NCBI RefSeq assembly: GCF_028502605.1
Contig: NC_079233.1
Location: forward strand, 3,658,001-3,722,000
Reading direction: 5' to 3'
Source of the DNA: Trichoderma breve
Taxonomy: Eukaryota > Ascomycota > Sordariomycetes > Hypocreales > Hypocreaceae
DNA length: 64,000 nt
This document shows positions 21,825 to 35,700 of this stretch, piece by piece (the first letter of the stretch is position 1; every line of letters begins with the position of its first letter). The position numbers and the translations under genes were made by a program. Below the pieces are notes generated by a model, which ran no database searches, was not told where the DNA came from, and saw nothing but the letters and a program-made list of their open reading frames with translations.

Positions 21825-24033
21825 CTAATCCACCCAAGCTCCAGGCATCCGAACCATGTTCCTCTCTATGCTCATCCAAAACTCGTATGCCATATACTCA
21901 AACTCGGGTGCCCATATAATCTCCCAGTCGTCTGGCTTTGGCCCAATCTTGAGATCGATAAGCCGAAGCGGAATCCAATGCGTGTCACTCCAGCACATAT
22001 CATCAGACATGCGACATATCTTTTTCACTGGCTCCACCCCATTCATAGGCCGTCGTATAATACATCTTGAGCGCTCAATGGCGTGAGCGTCAAAAGCCCC
22101 TCTGATACCATCATCCCCACCAACAAGAAGTTCCATCTCCCTCTTCCCGTATTCCATCAAATCAACGCCTGCTTCTTTTAATAAGGACAACCATTTTCGA
22201 ATGCAGCCCTGGAGTATAGTATCCCAGTGATAGAGCGAAATCTCTGGGCAAAGATAGCAGAGAGTCGCCCCTATGACTGATATGAATGGTGTTCCTCTCC
22301 AGGTAGTCACCTGGTAACCGTCCCACGGGACAACCTCCTCGATACTGTGTAGGTCTTTTTCGTTCGCCATGGAAGCAATGTTCATTACAAACGAACCCCA
22401 AAGTGAGCCATATGCCCGAAACCAGGCGAAAGGTTTCTCATAAGGAGAGAGCACCTCGGGGTATCTGCAGCCAAACGTGATGGCTGCAGAGTGCATGAGC
22501 GACGATTTCTCACGGGTCGATTGCCTAACATCGGCTTGCTTGATTATTCCATCTTCTGAAATAAAATTTGCAAGAGTCTTTGGAGATTGGACGATGAAAG
22601 CCCCGAGTCGCACAGCCTCTAAACGGTCTCGCAATAAGCGAAAATAATAGCTAGGCATGAAAAGCTCCTGGAAAATCTTCACATTGAGATCGTTAGTGGA
22701 ATATTCCCTTACAAAATCCAGCAGTCTCTCCGCCGGCAAGGCATCTGGTTCTTGAAGATACAAAGAAAATAGCTTTGCGATTTTCCTTGGAATAGTGTCC
22801 ATTAATATCTTGTTTTTCGCTGTCGTGTCAGAAACGACTGAACTAGCAATGCTCGCTAGAGGCGTCGAGCTGTCCTAAAATTAGCATTCATGTTCTGTGC
22901 GCTCAATGACGCTATGGAGACAAACCTGGGCTTATCTCCTTCATCCAGCTGAGTCCGGAGACCAAGATTAAGCAGTAGCTGGCATATCTCGTATTGGTGG
23001 CAAGATGCAGCTTCCTATGAAGGAGAATGAAACATTAACATCAGCCATCTTTCATGCCGTTCTTCAAATTGTGTTAGACAAACATGTAATAGTGAATCGT
23101 TGTATATACTTCTATCGAAAGGCGATGCTTTCTTGGTACTGAAGAGCTCTTGCACTCCCACTAGATCCCCGGCCTGGATTCTCATGATAATCTCCGAATC
23201 CTGTGGAACAATATTGTATACTCGGTAGCTATATGTCCAGCCTGCAATAGATGGTCGAGACATAAGTTCGTAAATTGACCTTGACAGCCAACTCGGTAAC
23301 TGCACCTGTGCTTGCCAGGCACCAGTATGCGTGTAAGTCAATGCAAACCGTGCATCTTTTGACAGTGAAAATGCAAATGAACCTGAGGACTTTTTGGATA
23401 CCGTAGTCGCACTCCTGTGAACTATGAGCGAGTCATCATCATTGAATTGATTTTGAGGCATTTTGGTTTGTGATTGTTGTGGAAGAAGTTGTTGGACCTG
23501 TGCATGATTCTGTGGCTGGAATCTTGCTGAGGTGGTCTGAGAGCTAAGTTTCCGAAGCATTGCCCTAGCGATTCAATGTTAAAAGAGTATTTATACAAGT
23601 TATATAATTATAAAACTAAAGCTCACATTTGATATGCTTGTATTGCTAGTTGTAAAAAGTTCATGCATCGAGATAGACTCTGCTCAAGCCTCTCCAAGAC
23701 AGCCTTATTGAGCAAAATCTTGACTGCCGCATATTTGCGCTTCATCCTCTTATTTGCTTGCAGCTGTGTTCTCATATCCGCAACTAGAACTCCCAAGGAA
23801 TCATGAGCCTTTTTGGATAGTTCAAGGCAATTCTTGAAGGATGCCGAGGCACCATCTTCGTTGAACTGGTCTTCAATATCTGAGAAAATGGACTCAAGGG
23901 CCTTTAGCTGGTCTACAAGCCCCATAATCCCGTCCGGGACATTCTTCACTTCCTGCCATAGCTTGTGAGTCTGGTAAATGAGAGTCGCCACGCGTGGCAC
24001 GGTTTGTATCACATCAAAGTTTGTGGTGGCCAT
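21825..24033 (-). CDS. STAND-like N-terminal domain protein with ankyrin segment
   Basis: Exons 23627-24033, 23084-23564, 22926-23014 and 21825-22869 join in phase to 673 residues. Residues 1-135 are helical and resemble the fungal N-terminal domain found on STAND/NACHT and ankyrin proteins (VIQTVPRVATLIYQTHKLWQ, then several amphipathic helices). A Gln-rich linker follows at about 140-180. Residues about 240-310 fit one or two ankyrin repeats: IQAGDLVGVQELFSTKKASP, then SLLHEAASCHQYEICQLLL across the second intron. The last 350 residues match no domain I recognise and contain several Trp/Tyr-rich stretches. No P-loop NTPase motif is visible, so it is not a complete NLR-like receptor. In fungi this domain class is associated with allorecognition and immunity-like signalling; a role here is inference. 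Donors after exons 2 and 3 are gtttgt, weaker than consensus. Confidence 0.75.
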
Positions 24034-26570
24034 GTCCCTTTGCTACACAGGCGCAGCGAGCAATAGGGCCGTAGATGATACATAGAAGGAATGAAATAGT
24101 TACAATAAAAACATGCGACAACAGTCAGAAGGGAAAACACCTCAAACGTAACGGCCAGAAGAGTAAAAAGGGATTTCTGTCCTGAGGAAACTTCCTTGGT
24201 AGAGGAGGGCACTGCCTCTTTCCAGCCGGAGGCAGCAGTACAGAAGTCCATGTTGCCAGCACTTCTTACATGGGGTTGAAGAAGTGGGCATCGGAAAGTA
24301 TTGGCTCAGCATAGGTGAAATGCTACGCTGTTGGACTTTTGTCCCTAATGGCGGTTGCATGGAGCACTCAAACAGAATGGGCGGCTCGGCGCATGTCCTA
24401 TTCGTTCCTTTGCACGGGCAGGGGTTTGGGCGGTAAAAATGGATGAAGCCGGCTGGCGGATTTCGGTGGCCTACAAGTTGGACGTCCAACAACATATTTT
24501 GCAAAGCAAGGCTTTGTGTTCCGCAAGTATTTTTGCCTGTCTCTTTACGGGGAGATGCATCGGCTTTAATGCAACCGACCGTTGACTCAGAAACTACGTC
24601 TTTCGGTGGAGAGCGATGCGTATTGCCGTTGAAAACTGGCAGGATGCTGTTCTGCATGGCATGTCTTATGTAACATGCAAGTGTTGTCTCAATTCATCTC
24701 ATCCTCCGCAAGCACAAGAAAGCGCTCCGGGAATGAGATGTGTAGCACAGGGTGTTATATTTGGGATTGGTTGCTATGTTAATTGGTAATCAACTGTATT
24801 GAGAAAATACAGGATTCGATACTTTACATTGCTTGCTTTCTGAGACTCATCTCGCTCCACTGTGCAATTTCTTCTGACATAGCACAGCATTTCAGCTCTC
24901 ACCGATCGCCAAGTTACATGGCAGGAGCTGTGGTTTCATTTGTTAATACTGGCCTCGATCTAGAAGCGCGCATCATAATGAGGGGATAGTGGACGCTAGG
25001 GTGGTGTTGTGCGACTGTGTGTGACTACAACGCCTACATGAGGCTTTACGCAGCTACCCTGTGATACCCATCCAATCTGCCATATGAGTAAGATGGCTAT
25101 TATTTACCTACTGTGGTTTACCTAGGTCCTGAGTACACCTGCGAAGAATTTGCGTCGTTTAGGTGTAGAGGTAACTACAACCTACATAGTAGAGGAAGAC
25201 CTGGTGCCTAGATTCAGGTCGTTTGGCTCTGTGAAGCAAACACTCGACCAAGGCGACTTATACGAGTACGAGTTGTTGTACTTCACATCAATACAACCAC
25301 CATAGGTATCCCAAATGCCAGATATTGCTGTTTTGAAGAGTGTAGCACCCAGCTCAGCTAGTATTGGGAAATAGCTGCAGTAACATTGCATTAGGGTGGC
25401 ATTTAATCCAGATCAGCTCCCCCTATTTGATGTGGATGTTGACGTCGCATCTTGCCACGGCGATAATGTCGTGTTCAGGTGACGGGAGAGCCACAGCCGA
25501 GCCGATGGACACCGAGCTGCGATATGGCCGCCAAGGAGCCTCTGACAGGGCCCTGCTTTAGTTGGTCTGGCCATCTGCACGGTGCCTAAGGTACTAAGGT
25601 AGCAGCAATATGAGGCTGCGGGAGATGATGTCAAGTAGTATCATGACGCAGGAACACATGTAATCACTGTGAAATTGCCCAGAAACTGTATCTGCTTTAG
25701 TACAGTATGTAGCTCAATTCCTCAATTACTGACGATATTGTATTATCTTGATAGGAAACAGTGCATGGACCCCTTTTATAAAGCAACAATACCAAAATGT
25801 CTTCCACAATGGCGTGGTGGCGCCATGTTTGGACAGTATAATTTGCGGGCGGCTTACAGTACTATGGCGGATATACTGTACGAATCCTCCGACTTGCTGC
25901 AATGCTCGCTCACACTTCGTACATACGAGTGGCTTTTCGAGATGTATGACTAAGGTTGCCAACTCTCTGACTAGATACTGGTATTTATTAACCAAGGCAC
26001 TGCTGCTACCTTAAGTAATAGCGCTGTCATCCATCCATCCATTCTTTGCCTCCCGCAATCCGGCTCTATAACCCAGGTGGCGATCCGTGATGCCGGATTC
26101 CTGATTCTTCCATCTGGGTTTACTTGTACAAACTCTCAACCGGCAACACAATTCACTCCAGCCGATGCTTTTTCTCTATTCACTCATCCGCCTGAATACG
26201 AAAAAATTTAACCCACTAGCCTGCACCGGCTGATGCTGATGCTTTTTTAGCTGCAGTCAAGGCCTTCACTTAAACTCCCAGCGTTCCAGGGCGCCATTCA
26301 CCACTGCAGTGGTCTGACGCTACGACCCCACCTGCGGCCAACAGCATTTCAACTCCCAACTTGCAGCAATTAAAGAACTTTCTTTGACTACACAACACCC
26401 GCTCTTAAATAGAGGAAACCCCGTCGCAAAATTTTCTCGTCGCCTCAACCATCTCTCGCGACTCTTCTTTCTCTTCTTCTCCTCGTCCTCTTCTTTGATC
26501 ATCCCGTTTCGCCTCCTGCAGCTTTTCCACGACTACGCGCGCCAGCCCTGGCGCTGCATTCCTGCTCGCG
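24034..26570. other. 2.5-kb intergenic region; no gene seen
   Basis: The flanking genes diverge from this region, so it should hold two promoters: that of the ankyrin-type gene (minus) and that of the zinc transporter (plus). The middle (about 24.7-26.0 kb) is AT-richer. A CT-rich tract near 26455-26510 precedes the transporter start. Only short unrelated frames are seen. Confidence 0.5.
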
Positions 26571-28473
26571 ATGGCGAAATCCTCTCGGTTTGCGTGGTCC
26601 AAGAGCACCCGCATCAAAGTCATGATTGCCATCGACACGGCCTTCTTCCTTCTTGAGCTGATATGCGGATTTCTGGCGCATTCGCTGGCACTGACGGCCG
26701 ATGCCTTCCACATGGTGCGATGCGCGATGCTTCCTCCTTTCACAGGGAGACAACTAACTCTCTATAGTTAAACGACATCATCTCGCTAGCCATCGGTCTG
26801 TGGGCCGTGATGGCGTCGCAAAAGGCCACTACAGACGAGTTCACCTTTGGCGTAAGTTGGCCTCTTGACCTTGACGCAAAGCAGACGTGAACGTAGCTAA
26901 CATTCGTTATTCGCAGTGGGTACGAGCCGAGATTCTAGGCGCCTTCTTCAATGCAGTCTTCTTAATCGCGCTTTGCGTCTCCATCATCCTCGAAGCCCTG
27001 ACTCGCTTCGTTGAGCCGCCCGAGATCAACAACCCGAAACTCATTCTGATCGTTGGCTGTGCCGGTCTATTCTCCAACTTGCTGGGCTTTGTGGTTTTGG
27101 GAGGTCACGGACACGACCACGGACACGACCACGACCATGATCATGGCGACGGCCACGAACATGAACATGCACATGAACACGACCACGCTCACTCGCACGG
27201 CGACCCCTGTGATCTTGAGGAGGGGCAGTATGATGGTGCCTCTATCGCTGATGAGCAAGGGGCTGTTGGCGATGTCCTCCCTGAAGTAATTGTCAGAAGA
27301 GCTGTCGAGACGGGACGCCGAGCTAGCACAGAGAGCCCCGAGACTGCGAGACGCATTCACTTTGGCGACGATTCTACAAGTCGAGATGAGTCCAACACCA
27401 GGGCAAGCCGAGCATCTACCCAATCCAGGGGCCGAGAGCACCAACGCCAGCCCAACAAAGGCCATGCCCGCTTCGCTAGCATCGAGGACATGAGCATTCA
27501 CCCGGCCAGTTTTCGACAGGAGATTCTAGCTGCTAGTAGAGCTGCATCATCCACCGTCTGTGCGACTAGTCAAAATGACTCTGGAGAGGAGACTCCCTTT
27601 ACCGACTCGGAGAATGACGTTAATGAGGCATCACCACTTCTCCAGGACTCAAAGGGATCTCATCTCTCCTACTCCCACAGCTCTTCCTCTAAGAAACCGA
27701 GAACTCGACGAGATTCTGGTGTGCACAATGGCCATAACCACACGCTTCCACAAAAGCCAGGCACCAAGGTCAGCGGTCACAACCATGCCGATATGGGTAT
27801 GCATGCCATGATGCTCCATGTCATTGGCGATGCTTTGGGAAATGTCGGTGTCATCATCACAGCTCTCATCATCTGGCTCACCGACTGGCCCGGCAAGCTC
27901 TACGCTGATCCGGCCGTCTCTCTCGTCATTACTGCCATTATTCTCAAGACATCTATCCCCTTGACTCTGGCTACTTCTCGTGTCTTGCTACAGGCGACTC
28001 CTGAGAACATCAGCATTTCAAAAATCCGAGATGATATCGAAAGCCTCAGGGGAGTCGTCAGCTGCCACCACATCCACGTATGGCAGCTTTCTGATACCAA
28101 GATTGTTGCCAGCTTGCATCTCCAAGTGTCCTCCGAACTCGACACGCACAACGGCGAGAAGTACATGCAGCTAGCCAGGCAGGCCAGAAAATGCCTGCAC
28201 GGCCACGGCATTCACAGCGCCACGATCCAACCCGAGTTCTGTCTTGATAATAGCCACCAGCACGACGGTGACGCAACGGCGCTCACTCATGACGGAACAT
28301 CCGAAGAGCCCGCTCGTCTCTGCCTCCTTGACTGCGTCGATGATTGTCGGGCAGAGGGATGCTGTGTGGTTGAAACTTCCTCGGCGTGTTCAACTCGACG
28401 AGCTAGCGAATCGTCGCATAGCGCGCACAGCGAAGGCCACAGTCACGGCGATGGCCACAATCACCAGCATTAG
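26571..28473 (+). CDS. ZRC1: CDF zinc transporter, Zrc1/Cot1 type
   Basis: Exons 26571-26714, 26768-26851 and 26917-28473 encode 594 residues. The first intron interrupts the hallmark ADAFHMLNDIISL, restoring the HxxxD zinc site (His47, Asp51); the matching HVIGD site is at His377 and Asp381. Six transmembrane helices are arranged as four plus two around a long cytosolic loop. That loop begins with a dense His/Asp run (about residues 139-173, alternating GH, DH and EH) and continues as a Ser-rich region. A CDF C-terminal domain with the VSCHHIHVWQLSD motif follows, then Cys pairs (DDCRAEGCC) and a second His cluster at the C-terminus. In yeast Zrc1 moves zinc into the vacuole in exchange for protons. 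Location and substrate here are inferred from the family. Confidence 0.93.
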
Positions 28474-29720
28474 CCCTGCTAGCTTCTTGGGTTCGGTTTC
28501 ACTCGTATAATGCTTGTGTTGGATACCTGATAAAGGTGGCTAGACGCGGGCCACTTACACAACCTTTACCACATTTCCTACATTTAGGTCGGAAGCCCAT
28601 GGCTACTCTGATTGGGCTCACCATTTTCACTTTAATCATTGTTTTAATATCTCATGTGGCTCTGTGGACTCATGGAGGGCTGGCGTTATTTGTTATCTGG
28701 GCTATGCGTGGGAACCCAAACTTTCTTTAGATCTTTGTCACTGTGCTATATTATGCTTTTAGTCTTTCTATCTTTTCTTTCTCTTCTGCTAGGGGGTATT
28801 GGGTTACCATTTAGAGGTTGATGGCACATCTTGTGGGTACGGAAAGCAAGCAATAGGGGTTTAATCATTGGGTTTTCTGGAGGAAGGCGGTTTTGATCAG
28901 CGAGAGAAAATGGATGTGTCGATGAAAAAAAGCGGTTCATTTAGTAAATGAAATGCTTTGCTACATTAGATCAACTGCCTTGGTAGATGTATAAAGGGAG
29001 TTGCAAGTGGATGACTCTTGCTACGTGTTGTCTCTGTGAAGACTATTCCTTGGGTCTTTTGGACAGTGATGTATGAATTGCCTAGGTACTCAGAATATCG
29101 TGGGGTTCAGCTTGTACTCTTTATTTCCTGATACTTTGACTGTCTGGTCCAAACCATTCTGCGTTACAATGTTTCAAGGTTGAGATGATAGAGTTGGAAA
29201 ATTAGATGCTCGCGTATAATTGTTGGAAGACGAAGTCACCCCCTTTATTTTCATCTCAACACATCCTACAGCATCATTCTATCAACGCTTCATCCCTAAC
29301 GAGATGATTCATTTTCTTCTGCCCATATATCTCTCAATCACGTTCTCCAGAAAGAATCTCTAAGCAAGCACGCACATATGAATGTTACTGCTCCGTATCC
29401 TCATCACAATATCTGCATATCTACTTCATAAAACTCAATATCTATAATTAGGAGCAAAACTTCGTCCCTTTCCTTCGGCTATACAAACGAAAGCAGCTGC
29501 TCCAAAGTCCGTCCTCGCCTGTCTTTAACACGAAGCAAGAAGCGAGCAAGACCTGAGACACTGGGTGAATTACTAATTATACTCTGACCTGAATTATTTT
29601 GTCGAAAGTGGCAAACAAAATATCTACTACTAGCAGAAAACCATCCTTGACCCGGTCACCTCCGTCTTAAAATAGCTGAGCTTATTTCCACAGACGAAGC
29701 TTCTAGCAATATATACTATA
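28474..29720. other. AT-rich 3' flank of the zinc transporter
   Basis: This region is AT-richer than the following 15 kb and carries short frames only. It includes the transporter 3' UTR. No gene is seen. Confidence 0.5.
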
Positions 29721-32700
29721 TATGGGAACGTGGAAATAGCTGGTGTTGGGACACATAATGAGCATCACACTACCACAGCAGTGGCGTCCATGCTTAACGA
29801 GGAAACGGTGATTCATCTTCATTCTGGCGGTGTCGACACCGTTGGCTTACAAGGGGCAAACAGTCGAATATCTCTCTTCACCCCCTTTACTAGTACGAGT
29901 AGCTCATCTGAGCTGGCAAGGCAACGCGAACACGCAACATGCAAAAGACAGCTCACAAAGCCCTATCCAGGCACGCTGCACACTCCCCCAACGTGCCACA
30001 GTCACGAGATACGCAGCGGAGATGAGAAAGTAGCTGTCAGTGTCAGCAGGGCTGTTGCATGTTCCGGGGAGAGTCCACGATGCCGTCAGTTGGTAGCTTC
30101 TCGCTTGACACGACCAGGATGCCCCTAGAGATATCCATCGCAGAATGGGGGAGATCCAACGTGGCTGCGCCTGTTTGGTACAGAAATAACGGCGATATGG
30201 AGTCACTGGCTCCGTCCTCCCTACTGACAGCAGCGTTGTGAGAGCAGACAGGCACCGTTCATTGGAGCAGATGCCCATTGGGACTCCAGGGAGCTGGGGG
30301 CGTGAGGCTGCACGAGACAGGACGAAAGATCCTGGCGGCCGGGCAAAGCGAGATTGGCTTTCTTGATCAGAAAAAGAGACGCCACCAAGGGGATCCCCAA
30401 TCCATATCAGGACTGTACCGGTAATGCTATACTGAGTAGTGAACCAGTAATTGTGCCAGCAGCAGTAGTATTGCCCTCGACAAAGCCGGCCCAGGTCCTC
30501 CGTGCATGTCGTAAGACTTCTTTTTAGACCAAAGGATCCCGTGTCTTTGTTTGACCGGGGGCTGAGATGAAGTCCTACCACAAAAGGGCGTGTGCAGCGC
30601 CTTTCCCGTGCATTCATTGATTAGCAGTCTGAGGGATGGACAAAACAGGAGTCCAGCATCGCAAAGTCACGAGATATCAAGGCAATTATTCAACTTTATG
30701 CTTGTGCTTGACCAGCGCCATTGTGGCCGGCTTTTCCCCTTAGCATGTATCACGGTGATTAATGGGAGCAGGGGTCCCCCAAGGCAGGTAGCAGTACAAG
30801 CACCGAGGGTCTCGGAACTGCGCATCGCAGCTGCTTTGCACTCGCGGCCGTTGGCATAGCTGAGCAGTGCAAGCACTACTATTCAGTACGAGTAATTCAT
30901 CAGGTTCCGTGGCGTCCGCAATCGAGATTTCGACGACAAGGGGGCGCTCAGGAGAGAATTGCAGGTACGGAGAAACGGGGCGTCTCGTGTCGTCAATCGC
31001 AGTCGGAGCAGCTGCTCAAAGCGGGAACAGGCGAGCTCGGAGACGAGTCCTTTGATAGCACAGCACTTTGATACGCCCGTGCCAGTTCCCTGCTTATTAG
31101 CCGCAGATGCGGGCAGAAGCGAAGGGGGCCGTCTATACTGGTACAGTATTCGTACTTGTGCCAATATGCGGGTGGGACGCAAGTCGGTAACATGGCTCGT
31201 AAAAATACGAAGTCGTCGGTGGCAGTCGACGCATCCAATGCCCCAGGCGTGATTGCAATATCCTGTGCTGGCAGATCCATCAGGAGGAGAGGCTTTGGGG
31301 CCAAGGGTGACAGATTGCTTGTTTGCCATCAATTCTCAACTGGATGGAATGCTCGGCCATCGAGACAAGTCTTGTTGCCTTCTGCAGCTCTGTACCCAGC
31401 GTCTCCGTATCCGAAATGAAGACGGGGTGTGGAGAAGCCAAGTCCCAGCAAATTGGCCGGGGTGTTATGTCATAATGCCAGAATAGGAAACATGCATCAA
31501 TTACGGCTGGTGGGAGTACGCTCGATCAGCCTGTGTGGTACAATGCTCAAGTTTGCTGCATCCTTCTTGAGGGTGTTGGCAGTCGTCGTCGAACACGGAG
31601 CACTCTGTGTGCACAAAACAAAAGGCACGGACACGGCATGGGATTGAATCATTTCAGGTACCGCCTTCGTTGGTTAGCCACAGCTCGTACCTGTCGAGTC
31701 CAGTGGCCGGCCTGGCTAGCTTTGAATTCTACTTCTCGCGGAGAACCTGCGACTGGCTGACGCCAACGAGGCCAACACTAGTGACCCCTGGATCTGACGG
31801 CAAAATTGGCGTGGCAAAGCTGCCCCCAAAGCTACTTAGAAACTCCCAGCGGGCGACTTCGCAATCCGCTTCCTCAGATCGGATCTGGGATCGCACGGGG
31901 GCTGCTGTGACAAGGCAGAGCACGCAATGTAGCAGCCGGTTTGGGAAGCTCGAGAAAAGTCGGTATAGGGGCGGAGTTGCATATCTCGATGCAGCCGCAT
32001 TCTCACATCACCAACTGCAGCCGCGGCTGCGGCATCCCGCCGGTTGGCCCCTTCTGCACTGCTAAAAGGACCATGACGGTCCCTCAGCTGAAAGAGGCTT
32101 TATTTGAGGGCGCAATGTGTGGAATCGAGTACCGCCGACAAGCAAGTGGTATGATTTGTTCGGTCTTGTTTCGAGACGATCCCCGCAAGCTTGCCAGAGC
32201 TCAGCTGAAATCTAGCCTTATCTGACTGGTGGCGTTGTGGCTAATTCATGCAGCAAAGCAACCATGGATGGGCGAAAGTACCAGTATGTTTCTGCATGCA
32301 GCTGCTTTATCGTCGATAAGAGCTCTCATAGGTTGAACCAGCTGACGCCGAGCCTGTGCATGCCTAACCACTGGCAAATACAACATTGCCTCAGAAGGAC
32401 GACATCCCAGGGGCATGGCCTCAACGAGGGAGTCCGGCCTGAGCGATTGGCGCATCGAGCATCGACCTGATTGATAGGCATTGCACCATCTTTTTATGCC
32501 ATCATGCAGAGCTTCGGAGGGAGCATTAGCGAGATCAACAGGAGCAGCACGGGGTGGTATTCCATCGCCAAAAGCAACCTCTCCAACGACCAGCAAGGCT
32601 CAGGGAACCGCCTATCTGGCCGTATCTGAGACGGCGGCGTTCCGCATGGCCTGAGAGCGGCTCTCGACAGGGCAGATTGATGCCAACAGCACGGTTAGAA

Positions 32701-35700
32701 GCACCGAAAGCGCATTGAAGCCTCAATCGCCGGTGTTTGTAAGGTTGAAGTTTTGCCAGCTGTGGTTTTTTCACCGTAACTCTGTTTTTTTTTCCATAGT
32801 CATGCCTAGACTCGGCAAGCTGCGGATACCGCCTTCCTTTGTTGGCTGGTTCCAGTACGGCAGGTACGGAGCACCACTCTGGGCTCCGTAAATTTCCAGA
32901 GCAAAGACGCAAACTTAGGTAGTACACTCTAAAGCACAAAGTACCTTTACATACTAGCATGTACTCCGTAGTACTATCTCCATGCCGTGCTCGAATCTGC
33001 TCCCTCACATGCGTCAACGATTTTTTCTTCTTTTCGGCTCCTCCTTTCTCCATTCAGTACGTCTGGACCGAGACTCGGGCCACGATCTGCCAATTGGCGG
33101 AGCTAGACGGAGTTGAGTATAGCGCCAATCGCTCAGAGTAGCTGAGCTTGCGCAATTGGCTCTCTCATCAGGAGGATTCAGCCCTCCCTCTGGATGTTCA
33201 GCTTCATTGATATTGCGAGGTGGTGTCTACTAACAATGCCCAGCACAGGAGCTTTCGGTATCAAAAACCCTCTCCAACACCGAATTTATCAAATGCCATT
33301 GGAAGAAGTGCTAGAAAATGTGGTGGATTCAGATGCTCCATGGCGTTTGTCGTTGACTAGACGTCATTCCGGCTGACTAGTCAGCTCCTCAACCGATCTC
33401 GCCCCAGCAGGGTCCAGCAAAAAAGCCTTTTTATTGATAAGTCATGCTTCGTTGCTTTCCATTGGGAGCAGGGCGACATCGCCGAAGCCCGAGAAGACAC
33501 GCCAGATTTGTGCAGCTATCACAGGTTCTCCGCAGTGGTTGGACGCCTTCAAGCACATACGACGGAAACTGGGCTTGACGTGACAAGGAACAGGCTTCAA
33601 GGCTCTTAGACTCCAGCTTGGAACCAGGATATGTTCTTCCCGAAGCCCCACGCTCCTCGACGCTACGAAATCGGAACGTCTTGGAGTATCCAATAGCCGC
33701 CGCCTCGGCCGTGGCGATTTCGCGTTCATGTTCATCTCTTGTAGGGGCCATATCCTTGCTTGTGACAGTTGGCGTACAAGTATCTTTGATGTTACTGAGG
33801 AACCCTGTGTGTTGCTACACACGTGAGCTCGTGACAGCTTGTCATCTTTGTCTTCCTCTTCCCCACAGGCCAGACCTGGAAATATCCTAGCCTGACCAGC
33901 ACAGTTGGTGCTAGACCACAAGTACGAAAAGTCTCGTCAAGTCGCCGACTATGGGCGTATTGAGCCGTGGCCTAAGGTGGGACTGCTACATACGAGCAGG
34001 CACTTCTGTGTCGTGTTAGGAAGCTATATCGCTACTGCACGTACATACGGTGTGACGTTGAGAGTCGACATACATGTATGGCTGCGTTCACCATACCGCC
34101 TGAATCCTTTGGCATTATTCACGCTGATGCAACTGACTGTCATCCCCTACACATGCCCAGCCTACTTGTACGTCGTACAGGTAGGTAATCAGCAGCGCCT
34201 CCAACATGCTCAATTGCCTTTCCGATGCAAGACCGCCCGTTGGCCAAGACTCACACAGACGCTCAGCCCCACGCAACTAGAGCCTTGATCCGAGATTCCA
34301 GTCCAATGGCGCCCCTGGCGTACCACGCCTCTGCATACAGAAACCCCAGCCAGGGCTCCGTAGAGGGGCAGACGCGACGCAGTAGCACATGGTCGCGCCT
34401 CGAATCGGCCATCAGCTCATTGGCAGATGCTGTATGCAAAGAAATAGGCAAGGAAAGGCCGGCATGCTTCGTGCATATCACTGCCTGTCCCAGTATGTAC
34501 GAATATGCGCCAGCGAGGCACCCGCAACAAGCCGGGCTCCATTCAAGCACCGTGATCTCAGCCCGACGTACATTTGGAGGGGCGCTGCTGCGAACCACGG
34601 CAGAACCTCCGTGATTGGAAAGGAGAAAAATGGAATATGAGGGGAGGCAACAGGCGTTGAGTGGCTTTTGGTCGATGCACGGAGTACACACGGCATACTT
34701 ACATGTGCTACGGGGAGAGCTTTTCAGATTAACAGACGAATCAGACTCTTAAAGGGTCTGAAGTTGGATGGACGGGAAGTCTTATTTCAACAGAGACACA
34801 TGCATGTGTGATACGGCGCAGACACGACCGACGGAGTGCCGGCCACCGCCGGACTTGGACGTGGCTGAACGGTATCCGGCGCTCCGGCTATTTGCTCGGA
34901 GTTGCCTGGCCCCGGAGACCGGAGGTGCCTAATTTGTGTGCTGCAGCCGTCAATGTGAGCCAATCTCTGCTAGTTCTTTGCATTGTCGCGTTGCTAATCA
35001 ATGTGAAAGCGTGTCGTGGCGGCGACTACTGTGGTCGGTAATGTGCAGCCAAGCTATCTGCCGGCTTGTTGCAAGCGACATGCTACGGGATTCCGGGCCT
35101 AATCGTCCCCTACCCAGCTACGAGTATGTGCTACTTGATACTCGTACGAGGACAATGCTGAGCTACTGTATGGAGCACACGCGCGCCTACTAGCAGGCAC
35201 CGCTCACTGCGCGGTAGGACCGCCGTCTTGCCACCGAGTCTGGCGCGGCTGCTACGTGAGACTATCACGTAGCTAAAGGATGATGTTAGGCGGAAGCCGA
35301 CCGTATCTTGCCTCTCACAGCCAGTAGCCGAAAGACAAATCAACGGGCAACGCTTTAGGCATTCGCCGAATCCAGCACTGCGTCCGCTCTGGATGCAGCG
35401 GTCAAGCCCACTCTGCATCTGTGTCCGCAATTCATCCTAATTTTCAACGACCCTGTCGGCCTGGTGTGTAAGTAAGCTGCTGGCGGTGAATGCTGCATAT
35501 TACTAGACGCCAGGGTAAAAGCTGTCACGATGCATTAGCATTCGTGGCCTTACAGAAAAAAATTATATTGCTTTTTTGCTTTTTTTTTTCTACCGCAGAA
35601 ACCGCTCTTGAATAGTGCAAACTGGTCCCCTCCAATCGGCAAGCGAATTTTTTTTTTCTTCTTGTCCCCTCCACAGGATTACGGGGTCAATATGGATGCT

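Noticed and set aside
29904..30617. 237-codon minus-strand frame in the gene-poor block
   Set aside because: Composition is rich in Cys, Ser, Arg and Trp without any hydrophobic pattern or motif; no splice partners and no family resemblance.
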